This document shows, in pieces, positions 15,001 to 22,486 of a stretch of DNA of 22,486 nucleotides. The notes beneath the pieces are model-generated. The model ran no database searches and was not told the origin of the DNA. It was given only the letters and a program-made list of their open reading frames with translations. The position numbers were made by a program, and so were the translations under genes. The DNA is from Oscillospiraceae bacterium. GTDB taxonomy: Bacteria; Bacillota_A; Clostridia; Oscillospirales; CAG-272. The stretch is taken from positions 1-22,486 of the forward strand of contig SVUD01000032.1 in the NCBI GenBank assembly GCA_015063445.1. The letters run 5' to 3'. The stretch's first letter is position 1; each line of letters starts with the position of its first letter.

Positions 15001-16343
15001 TGTGCAATAAAAAAGTAACAGTTATAGGCGCAGGTCTTGCCGGAGCAGAGGCTGCATGGCAGATTGCTAAGCTTGGGGTAGAGGTTGATCTTTTTGAGAT
15101 GAAGCCCGAGAAGCATTCTCCTGCGCACCATAGCAATAATTATGCAGAGCTTGTTTGCTCTAATTCCTTGCGTTCAAATCAGCTTAATAACGCTGTTGGT
15201 TTGCTCAAAGAGGAGCTTCGCAGAATGGGATCCCTTATACTTGAGGCGGCTTATGCTACCGAGGTTCCCGCAGGAAGCGCGCTTGCGGTAAATCGTGAGG
15301 ATTTTAGTAAATATATAACAGATAAAATAAAGAATAATCCTCTCATAAACGTTCACGAAAAAGAGGTTACCGAGCTTGATACAGATGCTATTACAGTAGT
15401 GGCGACAGGACCTCTTACCTCGGAAGCGTTGGCAGAGACGATAAGCCATATTACAGGAGGCGGCGAGCTTCACTTCTTCGATGCGGCAGCGCCTATAGTG
15501 GATTTTTCAACAGTGGATATGTCAAAGGCGTTCTTCGCTTCGAGATATGGTAAGGGAGATCCTGAGGATTATTTAAACTGTCCGATGACAGCGGATGAGT
15601 ACGATGCCTTCTATAAGGCGCTTATCAGCGCTGAGGTAGCGCCTCTTAAAGCATTTGATAAGGAGCTTCAGGAGGATCTTACGGTCTTCGAGGGATGTAT
15701 GCCTGTAGAGGTCATGGCATCGAGAGGATACGATACGCTGAGATTTGGACCTATGAAGCCCGTTGGACTGCCATTGCCGTCTACGGGAGAGGATGCGTTT
15801 GCTACGGTTCAGCTTCGCCGTGAAAACTGCGAGGGAACTATGTACAATATCGTTGGCTTCCAGACGCATCTTACCTTTGGAGAGCAAAAAAGAGTATTTA
15901 GAATGATACCGGGACTTGAAAACGCGGAATTCTTTAGATATGGAGTTATGCATAGAAACACCTATATTAATTCACCCGGTAAATTGAAGCCAACCTATGC
16001 TATGAAGAAATATCCTAATTTGTTTTTCGCAGGTCAGATGACGGGAGTTGAGGGGTATGTTGAATCGGCTTCCTCGGGCTTCGTAGCCGGAATTAACGCG
16101 GCGAGACTTGCGGTTGGAAAAGAAGAATTGATCTTTCCAAGAGAAACCGAGATCGGAGCGCTTGCAAATTACGTGTCAGAAGGCGGTGTGTCCTCGCATT
16201 TCCAGCCTATGAACGCTAATTTTGGTATTATAGCTCCCTTCGATAAAAAAATTAAAGGAGGCAAGAAATTCAGAAATGAGGCGTACGCCGCGCGATCTCT
16301 TGAAATAATAGAAGCGAATTTTCTGAATTTTAAAGATATATGA
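15000..16343 (+). CDS. trmFO: Folate-dependent tRNA (uracil-54-C5) methyltransferase TrmFO
   Basis: TrmFO makes ribothymidine 54 in the tRNA T-loop, using methylenetetrahydrofolate and FADH2; it replaces the SAM-dependent TrmA in most Bacillota. The N terminus [15 protein letters not shown] is the FAD-binding loop (GAGLAG at 10-15). The functional Cys pair is seen: C53 in [11 protein letters not shown] and C233 in VFEGCMPVE. Length is 447 residues, typical. A TTG at 14997 would add one residue; I chose ATG at 15000 because TGATG joins the topA stop to this start. topA-trmFO adjacency is common. The last four bases (ATGA) overlap the plsX start. Confidence 0.97.
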   Translation: MCNKKVTVIGAGLAGAEAAWQIAKLGVEVDLFEMKPEKHSPAHHSNNYAELVCSNSLRSNQLNNAVGLLKEELRRMGSLILEAAYATEVPAGSALAVNREDFSKYITDKIKNNPLINVHEKEVTELDTDAITVVATGPLTSEALAETISHITGGGELHFFDAAAPIVDFSTVDMSKAFFASRYGKGDPEDYLNCPMTADEYDAFYKALISAEVAPLKAFDKELQEDLTVFEGCMPVEVMASRGYDTLRFGPMKPVGLPLPSTGEDAFATVQLRRENCEGTMYNIVGFQTHLTFGEQKRVFRMIPGLENAEFFRYGVMHRNTYINSPGKLKPTYAMKKYPNLFFAGQMTGVEGYVESASSGFVAGINAARLAVGKEELIFPRETEIGALANYVSEGGVSSHFQPMNANFGIIAPFDKKIKGGKKFRNEAYAARSLEIIEANFLNFKDI

Positions 16344-17377
16344 AGGTTTTAGTTGACGTAATGAGCGGAGATAATGCTCCTCTTGAACTTATAAAGGGCG
16401 CTATTGATGCTTCACTCGAGTATAAAGAACATGAAATAGTTATTATCGGTGATGAAAATATCATTTCCGATACGGTAGTACAGGAAGAGCTTCAGCTCGG
16501 AAATATTACCATTCGTCACGCTCCCGATGTGATTAATATGGAGGACAGAGCTTTAGCGGTAGTGCGTGAGAAGCGTGAGTCATCTATGAGTATCGGTCTT
16601 AAAATGCTTGCGGCAGGAGAAGGCGATGCGTTTGTATCCGCGGGTAACACGGGAGCGCTTATCACAGGCGCAACTCTTATAGTTAAAAGAATAATGGGTA
16701 TAAACAGAGCCGCAATAGCATCTATTTTACCTCTTTCAAAGCCCGTTTTGCTTATGGACTCGGGCGCAAACCTCAACGTCACGTCTGACAATATACTTCA
16801 GTTCGCTTTTATGGGCGCAAAGTATATGGAAAAGATATATAACGTTGACAGACCTAAGGTAGGTCAGCTTAATAACGGTACCGAATATAACAAGGGTAAC
16901 GCTCTTCAGATAGAGTCTTATCAGATGCTTTCTGAAAGCGGACTTAACTTCGTTGGAAACGTTGAGTCCAAGGAGGTTCCGTTCGGAATTTGCGACGTTC
17001 TCGTATGCGACGGATTTACCGGTAACATATTCCTTAAGTCAATAGAGGGAATGGGTAAATTCCTTATGGGAACGCTTAAAGACGTTCTTCGTACTAATTT
17101 TGTCACTATGGCTTCGACTCTTACTATGAAGACAAAGATAAAGGAATTAAAAACCCAGTTTGACGCTTCCGAACACGGCGGCGCGCCTATTCTCGGTATT
17201 TCAAGACCCGTAATCAAGGCGCATGGCTCTTCTAACGCAAAGGCTGTTAAAAACGCTATACGTCAGGCTATCTTCTTTGTTAATACCGGAATAAACGACG
17301 ATATTGCGAGCTACGCTCTTGATTATGATGACAAGAAGCTTCTTGCGGATGCTGAAAAGCTTTATTCGCAGCCCTAA
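16340..17377 (+). CDS. plsX: Phosphate:acyl-ACP acyltransferase PlsX
   Basis: PlsX converts acyl-ACP and phosphate to acyl-phosphate, which PlsY uses to start phospholipid synthesis; it is a peripheral membrane enzyme. Family blocks include the N-terminal nucleotide-like fold ([17 protein letters not shown]), a [10 protein letters not shown] segment, [17 protein letters not shown] and the [15 protein letters not shown] motif. The length of 345 residues is normal. The N-terminal motif reads DVMSGDNAP where most members have DAMGGDxAP. It overlaps trmFO by 4 nt. The usual neighbour acpP is missing between plsX and rnc, as is fapR upstream. Confidence 0.96.
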   Translation: MKVLVDVMSGDNAPLELIKGAIDASLEYKEHEIVIIGDENIISDTVVQEELQLGNITIRHAPDVINMEDRALAVVREKRESSMSIGLKMLAAGEGDAFVSAGNTGALITGATLIVKRIMGINRAAIASILPLSKPVLLMDSGANLNVTSDNILQFAFMGAKYMEKIYNVDRPKVGQLNNGTEYNKGNALQIESYQMLSESGLNFVGNVESKEVPFGICDVLVCDGFTGNIFLKSIEGMGKFLMGTLKDVLRTNFVTMASTLTMKTKIKELKTQFDASEHGGAPILGISRPVIKAHGSSNAKAVKNAIRQAIFFVNTGINDDIASYALDYDDKKLLADAEKLYSQP

Positions 17378-17400
17378 TTAATCAAAAAAGGAGGAATGAA

Positions 17401-18114
17401 ATGGCAATAGGAAAAAGCTTTAGTGAGTTGGAGAAAAAGCTCGGATACGTTTTTTCGGACTCATCATATCTCGAAAATGCTTTAACACATTCCTCTTATT
17501 CAAACGAATATAAGAGCAGAGGTCTTACGCTGCCTTCAAACGAAAGACTTGAATTTTTGGGTGATGCGGTGCTTCAGATATCGGTTTCGGAATATCTATA
17601 CGATAACTTTAAATCTTACAGCGAGGGAAGGCTTACCAGAATGAGACAAATGTTGGTATGCGAAAAGACACTTGCTAAAATAGCCGCTTCAATAAGTCTC
17701 GGAGATTATATACATCTCGGCCGCGGTGAAGAAAACGATTGCAGAACCAGACCAAAGGTACTCGCGGATACTCTTGAAGCAGTGCTTGGAGCAATGTTTA
17801 TAGACAGTCGTGAGAAAGGAAACGATAACTATAAAAAAGTAATAGCTTCGCTTCTTGGCGAGCAGATATCAAAATCGGATACGGGCGCGGATTACGATTA
17901 TAAGACCATGCTTCAGCAGTTTATAGAAAAGGACGGATCGGCAACTCTTGAATATGAGGTTGTCGAGGAAAACGGCCCCGAGCATAAGAAGGAATTTACT
18001 TCCGTCGCAAAGGTTAATAACAACATAGTAGGTAAAGGTGTTGCGTTTAGCAAAAAAGATTCGGAGATGCAGGCGGCAAAGCATGCGCTTATGCTGTTCG
18101 GCTTTAAGTTTTAA
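17401..18114 (+). CDS. rnc: Ribonuclease III
   Basis: RNase III cleaves double-stranded RNA in rRNA precursors and mRNAs. The endonuclease domain carries the signature NERLEFLGDAVL (47-58) and DTLEAVLGAMF, with the metal-binding residues E51, D55, D123 and E126. The double-stranded RNA binding domain covers about 165-237 (DYKTMLQQFIEKDG ... KKDSEMQAAKHALMLFG). The length is 237 residues. A strong AAGGAGG lies 5 nt before the ATG. plsX, rnc, radical SAM and smc are arranged as in other Clostridia. Confidence 0.98.
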   Translation: MAIGKSFSELEKKLGYVFSDSSYLENALTHSSYSNEYKSRGLTLPSNERLEFLGDAVLQISVSEYLYDNFKSYSEGRLTRMRQMLVCEKTLAKIAASISLGDYIHLGRGEENDCRTRPKVLADTLEAVLGAMFIDSREKGNDNYKKVIASLLGEQISKSDTGADYDYKTMLQQFIEKDGSATLEYEVVEENGPEHKKEFTSVAKVNNNIVGKGVAFSKKDSEMQAAKHALMLFGFKF

Positions 18115-18119
18115 CCGCT

Positions 18120-19154
18120 ATGAAAAAAAGACATATAAATATTCCGATTTTTATTCCTCATCTCGGTTGCCCCAACAACTGCACCTTCTGTAATCAGAAA
18201 ACAATTTCGGGTGTCAAGGAATTTGTTCCCGAGAGTGTCATACCTATTATAGAAGAGGCTTTGTCCACGGCTTCCGAAACCGATGACGTTGAAATTGCCT
18301 TTTTCGGAGGCTCGTTTACGGGAATAGACCGTGATTTGATGGAAAATCTGCTTTTCATCGCAAATAGCTATTTAAAACGAGGCAGAATCAACTCTATCAG
18401 ATGTTCAACCCGTCCCGACTATATAAACGATGAAATAATTGACATTTTAAAGAGACATGGAGTTGATACCGTCGAGCTTGGTTTACAAAGTATATCCGAC
18501 AAGGTTTTATCAACCTGCAGCCGAGGACATAGTTTTGATGATGAGATAAATGCGTGCAAAAAAATAATATCCTCCGGTATTAAGCTGGGAGGTCAGATGA
18601 TGATAGGTTTACCCGACTCAACTCTTGAGGATGAAATTAAAACGGCAAGATTTATTGCGGAGGTTGGGGCTTCGGAGGCTCGTATTTATCCCACTATAGT
18701 TTTTCGCGACACAGAGCTTTGTAACAGTATGCAAAGAGGAGAATATACTCCGCTTACAGTTGATGAAGCTGTAACTCGCTCTGCCGCAGCCTTCAAGGTT
18801 TTCGTTGAAAACGGAGTCAAGGTTCTCAGGATAGGACTTTGTGATTCGGATAATCTGCATAGCGACGGTACTTATGTTGCCGGGCCTAACGAGGCTGCTA
18901 TAGGTGAAATGGTGATAAGCCATTATTATGCCGGACTTATTGATGATAAGCTAAAGGCTTTAAATTTGAATTTTGAAAACAAACACGAGCTTTTCATACA
19001 CGTTCCGACAGGACATGTATCAAAGGTTGTCGGACAGCATAGAAAGAATAAAATTCGGCTTCTTAAGGAGTACGGCTTTTCCGTCGTTAAGGTCATTGAA
19101 AGTGATGATGTTTCGGAATATGACGTATTTCTGAGGATAGAAGAGAGGAAATAA
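18120..19154 (+). CDS. Radical SAM protein, Elp3-like (no acetyltransferase domain)
   Basis: This is a 344-residue enzyme of unknown substrate. The cluster motif CxxxCxxC is at C17, C21 and C24 (GCPNNCTFCNQ), followed by FFGGSFTGI (the GGE-like SAM site), TRPDYIN, and VELGLQSISD (glycine-rich barrel strand). These features are shared with the radical SAM half of Elp3. The C-terminal part is about 90 residues of non-barrel sequence and is far too short for the lysine-acetyltransferase domain of full Elp3. Homologues sit between rnc and smc in many Clostridia. The start ATG is 5 nt after the rnc stop and has no clear ribosome binding site, so it is probably translated by coupling to rnc. RNA modification is a plausible but unproven role. 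Confidence 0.85.
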   Translation: MKKRHINIPIFIPHLGCPNNCTFCNQKTISGVKEFVPESVIPIIEEALSTASETDDVEIAFFGGSFTGIDRDLMENLLFIANSYLKRGRINSIRCSTRPDYINDEIIDILKRHGVDTVELGLQSISDKVLSTCSRGHSFDDEINACKKIISSGIKLGGQMMIGLPDSTLEDEIKTARFIAEVGASEARIYPTIVFRDTELCNSMQRGEYTPLTVDEAVTRSAAAFKVFVENGVKVLRIGLCDSDNLHSDGTYVAGPNEAAIGEMVISHYYAGLIDDKLKALNLNFENKHELFIHVPTGHVSKVVGQHRKNKIRLLKEYGFSVVKVIESDDVSEYDVFLRIEERK

Positions 19155-19155
19155 A

Positions 19156-22100
19156 ATGTATTTAAAATCACTTGAATTGCACGGCTTTAAGTCGTTCCCG
19201 AACAGAACGGTTTTGACCTTCGAACGAGGCGCTACCGTTATCGTCGGACCGAACGGAAGCGGAAAATCTAATATTTCCGATGCTATGCGTTGGGTTCTCG
19301 GTGAGCTTTCGAGCCGTAATATCCGTGGTACTAAGATGGAGGACGTTATTTTCGGAGGTACTGATGAAAGACGTCCTATGGGATTTGCGGAGGTATCGGT
19401 TACTTTCGATAACTCCGATCCCGAGCACCGTCTTGACTCGGAATTTGACGAGGTAGTAGTAACCAGACGTTATTACAGAACCGGAGACAGTGAATATCTT
19501 ATAAACCGTGAGCCTAAGCGACTCAGAGATATTTACGAGCTCTTTATGAATACCGGTGTAGGTCGTGAGGGTTACTCCATAATCGGTCAGGGTAAGGTTG
19601 CCGAAATAGTTTCCAAGAAGAGCGATGAAAGACGTAACATCTTCGAGGAAGCTGCGGGTATATCAAAATACCGTCACAGAAAAGAGGAATCCGAGAGAAA
19701 GCTTAAGAATACTCAGGACAACCTTGATCGTGTTAAGGATATTCTTACCGAGCTTGAAAACCGAGTAGGACCTCTTGAAAAGGAAGCCGAAAAAGCACGT
19801 AAGGGCTTAGCTATATACGAAGAAAAGAAGAGAGCTGACGTTTCTCTTTGGTTATATGATACCAAGCAGATAAGAGAGGATATATCGGAGGCGGAAAACG
19901 CGCTTAAGCTTTCAAAGCATGAGCTTGAGATAGTTGAACAGATAATTAACGACCTCAATGCGCAGAACGACGACATATTCAATAAGCTCCAGGAGAACAA
20001 GGCGAGCTCGGGACGTGTATTTGATAAAATAAGGGAAACCACCGAAAATTTACATAAGCTTGACAACGCGCTCCGCGTAGCAGAGTCACAGTTTGCTCAT
20101 TCCGCAGAGCTTATAGCTCAGTGTAACGAGAGAATAGAAGAGATAGCGAAGAGCGAATTCAACGTTAATCAGACGAGAAAAACATATGATGACAGAAGAG
20201 TCGAGCAGGCGGCAGAGCATAAAAAGCTTATGGATCAGAGACTCGAATTTCTTTCTTTGCAACAAGAGGTCGCTCTTAAGGTGCAAGTTATCAAGCGAGA
20301 GCTTGAGGAAGCGCTCGACGAGCTTACAGTAGAGGAAAACTCGGCTACCGATCTTAAGGTTAGAATTGACGTTCTCAAGTCCTCTAAGGTGACCGACGGA
20401 ACTAAATCCCAGGACCTCGAGGCTGAAATTGAAAAATATGAGCAAGAGGGTATAGCCCTTAAAGAAGAGGCTGACAGATGCGAGGAAAATGCATCCGGAT
20501 TCAAGTCTCAGATAGCAGAGAAGGATGAGATCATCACGTTTTCATCCGAGAGAGTTGAGCAACTTACAGAGGAAAAGGCAGAGATTACAGATTCTCTTAA
20601 TGCGGTTAAGCTTCAGCGTGACGAGCTTATCCAAAGAGCAACAGTTCTTCAGCGAATGGTCGAGCATTTTGAGGGATACAGCGATAGCATCAAGTTCGTT
20701 ATGCGAGAGTATAACAGCGGTAATCTTAAATCTCCCGGAAAGATACACGGACCTCTGTCATCCTTGATAAACGTCGATAAGACATATATCACCGCTATAG
20801 AAACTGCGCTTGGCGGAAGCTTGCAGAATATCGTTGTAGATGACGAAGCAACCGCAAAGGCAGCTATCTATGCTCTTAAAAACGCAAACGCGGGACGCGC
20901 TACCTTCTATCCTATAACTGCTATGCGCCCTGCAAGCGAAACCGATGAAATACGCAAGGCAAAGACCTTCGATGGCTACATCGGAAGAGCGGATACGCTC
21001 GTTTCGACCGAAAACAAATACAGAACCGTTATAGAGTTCTTGCTTTTGAGAACGGTAGTATTTGATAACATAGACAATGCCTCCGTTGCGGCTAAAAAGC
21101 TTAATTACAAGGTTAAGCTCGTTACTCTTGACGGACAGGTTATAAATGCCGGCGGTGCTTTCACGGGAGGTAGCGCAAAGAAGGACAGCGGTATTCTTTC
21201 GAGACTCACCGAGATTGCCGCTCTTAAGGAAAAGGGAGAATCTCTCGGAAGCAAGATAAAGGAATACGAGGACGCCCTTGTTGAAATAGCAACCGAATAC
21301 AAGGAAGCATATGAAAACGGCAAGCAGGCTGAGCAGGAAAAGGAAATCCTTCTCACGCTTTCGAGAACTCAGTTTGCGGCTCTTGATAACGCAAATGCTA
21401 AATACAACGCGAACAGAAATATTGTAGAAAAATTAAGATATGATTATAATAACCTAATCGGTCAACAGTCTAAGGCCGAGGAGGAAATCATACGCTTGAC
21501 GTCTGAGCATAGTGCCAACGTTGAGAGAATAGAGGCACTTAAGGAATTCAGAGCAAAGCGCTCCGAAGAAATGGGCGTTCTTGATGAAAAGTACGACGAG
21601 TACGGACAGAAGGCAAACGATATATTCGTAAAGGCTACCGAGGCTCGTAAGGATATCGAAAGTCTTGAGGAGATGATCGCTTCTATAGACGAGCGTCTTG
21701 CAGATCTCAATGAAGAGCGTGAGATACAGAAGAGAAGAATCGTTGATATTGAAACAAAGCGTGATTCTCTTGATGAAACCCGTGAGCAGAACGAAACCGA
21801 ATCAAAAGCTCTTGAAGAAGAGATAATGAGACTTAACGATGAGCGCCGCGCTCTCGAGGCAGGAAATGACGAATTTGACAGAACTCTTGCGGATATAAGA
21901 GTCAAGCTCAAGGAACGCTCGTCCAGCCGTGACGTTTGCTATCAGGCGGTTTTAAACGACGAGAACAACGTAACGAGATTGAGAGAGCGTCAAGAAAAGC
22001 TCGGCGCTCAGCTTTGGGACGATTACGAGATATCATATGAGGATGCGGTTGCTCTTTCATATCCTCCCGTAACGGCGGAGAACAGAGACGAGATTGCGCA

Positions 22101-22486
22101 TATTCAGTCATCGAGCCGTGCAAAGCTTCGTGCCCTTGGTAACTACAATCCTCAGGCGATAGAAGAATACGCAGAGGTTAAGATGCGTTACGATGCGCTT
22201 AATACTCAGTTTGTAGACCTTACAAATTCCTATGATGAGCTTGTTGGAATTATCGCAAGACTCGAGGATGAAATGCGTACGAGCTTCGTAACCGCTTTTG
22301 AAGCCATCAACAAGAACTTTGGAATTACGTTCAAGGAGCTGTTCGGCGGCGGAAGCGCAGAGCTTAACCTCGTTGATCCCGAGGACGTTCTTACCTCTGG
22401 AATTGAGATCAAGGCGGCGCCTCCCGGTAAAATCATCAAGAGCATGTCGCTTCTTTCAGGAGGAGAGCAGTCATTCGTTGCTATAG
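19156..22486 (+). CDS. smc: Chromosome segregation protein SMC (condensin ATPase), 3' end outside window
   Basis: The reading frame is unbroken for 1110 residues and runs off the right edge; the full protein should be about 1190 residues. SMC dimers with ScpA and ScpB extrude DNA loops and organise the chromosome. The N lobe has Walker A GPNGSGKS (31-38), the Q-loop region and the R-loop/neck (VGREGYSIIGQGKVAEI; RRNIFEEAAGISKYRHRK). A long coiled coil covers about 165-505, the hinge about 510-675 (HGPLSSLI, LGGSLQNIVVDDEA, GGAFTGGSAKK), and the returning coil about 680-1010. The last visible residues, LLSGGEQSFVAI, are the ABC signature motif; Walker B is off the edge. AGAGGA within the end of the radical SAM gene is the ribosome binding site. 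Partner genes scpA and scpB are at 3379-5011. Confidence 0.98.
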   Translation, partial: MYLKSLELHGFKSFPNRTVLTFERGATVIVGPNGSGKSNISDAMRWVLGELSSRNIRGTKMEDVIFGGTDERRPMGFAEVSVTFDNSDPEHRLDSEFDEVVVTRRYYRTGDSEYLINREPKRLRDIYELFMNTGVGREGYSIIGQGKVAEIVSKKSDERRNIFEEAAGISKYRHRKEESERKLKNTQDNLDRVKDILTELENRVGPLEKEAEKARKGLAIYEEKKRADVSLWLYDTKQIREDISEAENALKLSKHELEIVEQIINDLNAQNDDIFNKLQENKASSGRVFDKIRETTENLHKLDNALRVAESQFAHSAELIAQCNERIEEIAKSEFNVNQTRKTYDDRRVEQAAEHKKLMDQRLEFLSLQQEVALKVQVIKRELEEALDELTVEENSATDLKVRIDVLKSSKVTDGTKSQDLEAEIEKYEQEGIALKEEADRCEENASGFKSQIAEKDEIITFSSERVEQLTEEKAEITDSLNAVKLQRDELIQRATVLQRMVEHFEGYSDSIKFVMREYNSGNLKSPGKIHGPLSSLINVDKTYITAIETALGGSLQNIVVDDEATAKAAIYALKNANAGRATFYPITAMRPASETDEIRKAKTFDGYIGRADTLVSTENKYRTVIEFLLLRTVVFDNIDNASVAAKKLNYKVKLVTLDGQVINAGGAFTGGSAKKDSGILSRLTEIAALKEKGESLGSKIKEYEDALVEIATEYKEAYENGKQAEQEKEILLTLSRTQFAALDNANAKYNANRNIVEKLRYDYNNLIGQQSKAEEEIIRLTSEHSANVERIEALKEFRAKRSEEMGVLDEKYDEYGQKANDIFVKATEARKDIESLEEMIASIDERLADLNEEREIQKRRIVDIETKRDSLDETREQNETESKALEEEIMRLNDERRALEAGNDEFDRTLADIRVKLKERSSSRDVCYQAVLNDENNVTRLRERQEKLGAQLWDDYEISYEDAVALSYPPVTAENRDEIAHIQSSSRAKLRALGNYNPQAIEEYAEVKMRYDALNTQFVDLTNSYDELVGIIARLEDEMRTSFVTAFEAINKNFGITFKELFGGGSAELNLVDPEDVLTSGIEIKAAPPGKIIKSMSLLSGGEQSFVAI

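Noticed and set aside
19713..22445. Several - strand open frames rich in Ser and Arg opposite smc
   Set aside because: They are reverse reads of the Glu- and Leu-rich coiled coil; the + strand frame is unbroken SMC from 19156 to the window edge.
1..22486. Mobile element, defence system or other accessory island
   Set aside because: Every large frame is a conserved housekeeping gene, spacing is tight, and there are no transposase, integrase, tRNA-borne attachment site, CRISPR or toxin-antitoxin signs.

Overview
The window is ordinary chromosomal DNA from a low-to-moderate G+C member of the Clostridia (Bacillota). Three things support this. The gene blocks infC-rpmI-rplT, scpA-scpB-DUF2953-gerW and rnc-radical SAM-smc are typical of that class. 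The protein sequences are of the Clostridia/Oscillospiraceae type. A GerW (YtfJ) sporulation-family protein suggests a spore-forming lineage. Genus cannot be given from sequence alone. No phage, insertion sequence, CRISPR array, tRNA or rRNA was seen.

Layout. Positions 1-212 hold the 3' end of a + strand tgt (tRNA-guanine transglycosylase), which converges on the next block across a hairpin terminator at 234-290. Positions 403-8741 are one - strand run of ten closely spaced genes, in transcription order: lon, engB (ysxC), an M50 membrane protease, scpA, scpB, a DUF2953 protein (YtfI-like), gerW, a D,D-carboxypeptidase, an rluB-type pseudouridine synthase and a small GNAT-like protein. Gaps are at most about 60 nt and several genes overlap. 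Positions 8742-9324 are a control region. It holds a weak lon promoter, a probable stand-alone small RNA on the - strand with a near-consensus sigma-A promoter and an intrinsic terminator, and a strong + strand promoter with a structured leader for infC.

Positions 9325-22486 are the divergent + strand run: infC, rpmI, rplT, a SpoU-family rRNA methyltransferase, dprA, topA, trmFO, plsX, rnc, a radical SAM protein and smc, which is cut off by the window edge inside the ABC signature motif. The genes serve translation (IF3, L35, L20, EngB ribosome assembly, RluB, SpoU methylase, TrmFO, Tgt), chromosome handling (SMC, ScpA and ScpB, that is the full condensin, plus TopA and DprA), proteostasis (Lon, M50 protease), envelope and lipid synthesis (carboxypeptidase, PlsX) and RNA processing (RNase III).

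Most genes are conserved housekeeping genes and I see no new multi-gene system. The best candidates for something undescribed are the ~115-nt RNA between lon and infC, whose U.G pairs support the - strand as the functional one, and the infC leader with its possible AUU start. Smaller points are repeated 8-nt stop/start overlaps, a hairpin between the topA Shine-Dalgarno and its AUG, and the Elp3-like radical SAM protein without an acetyltransferase domain.
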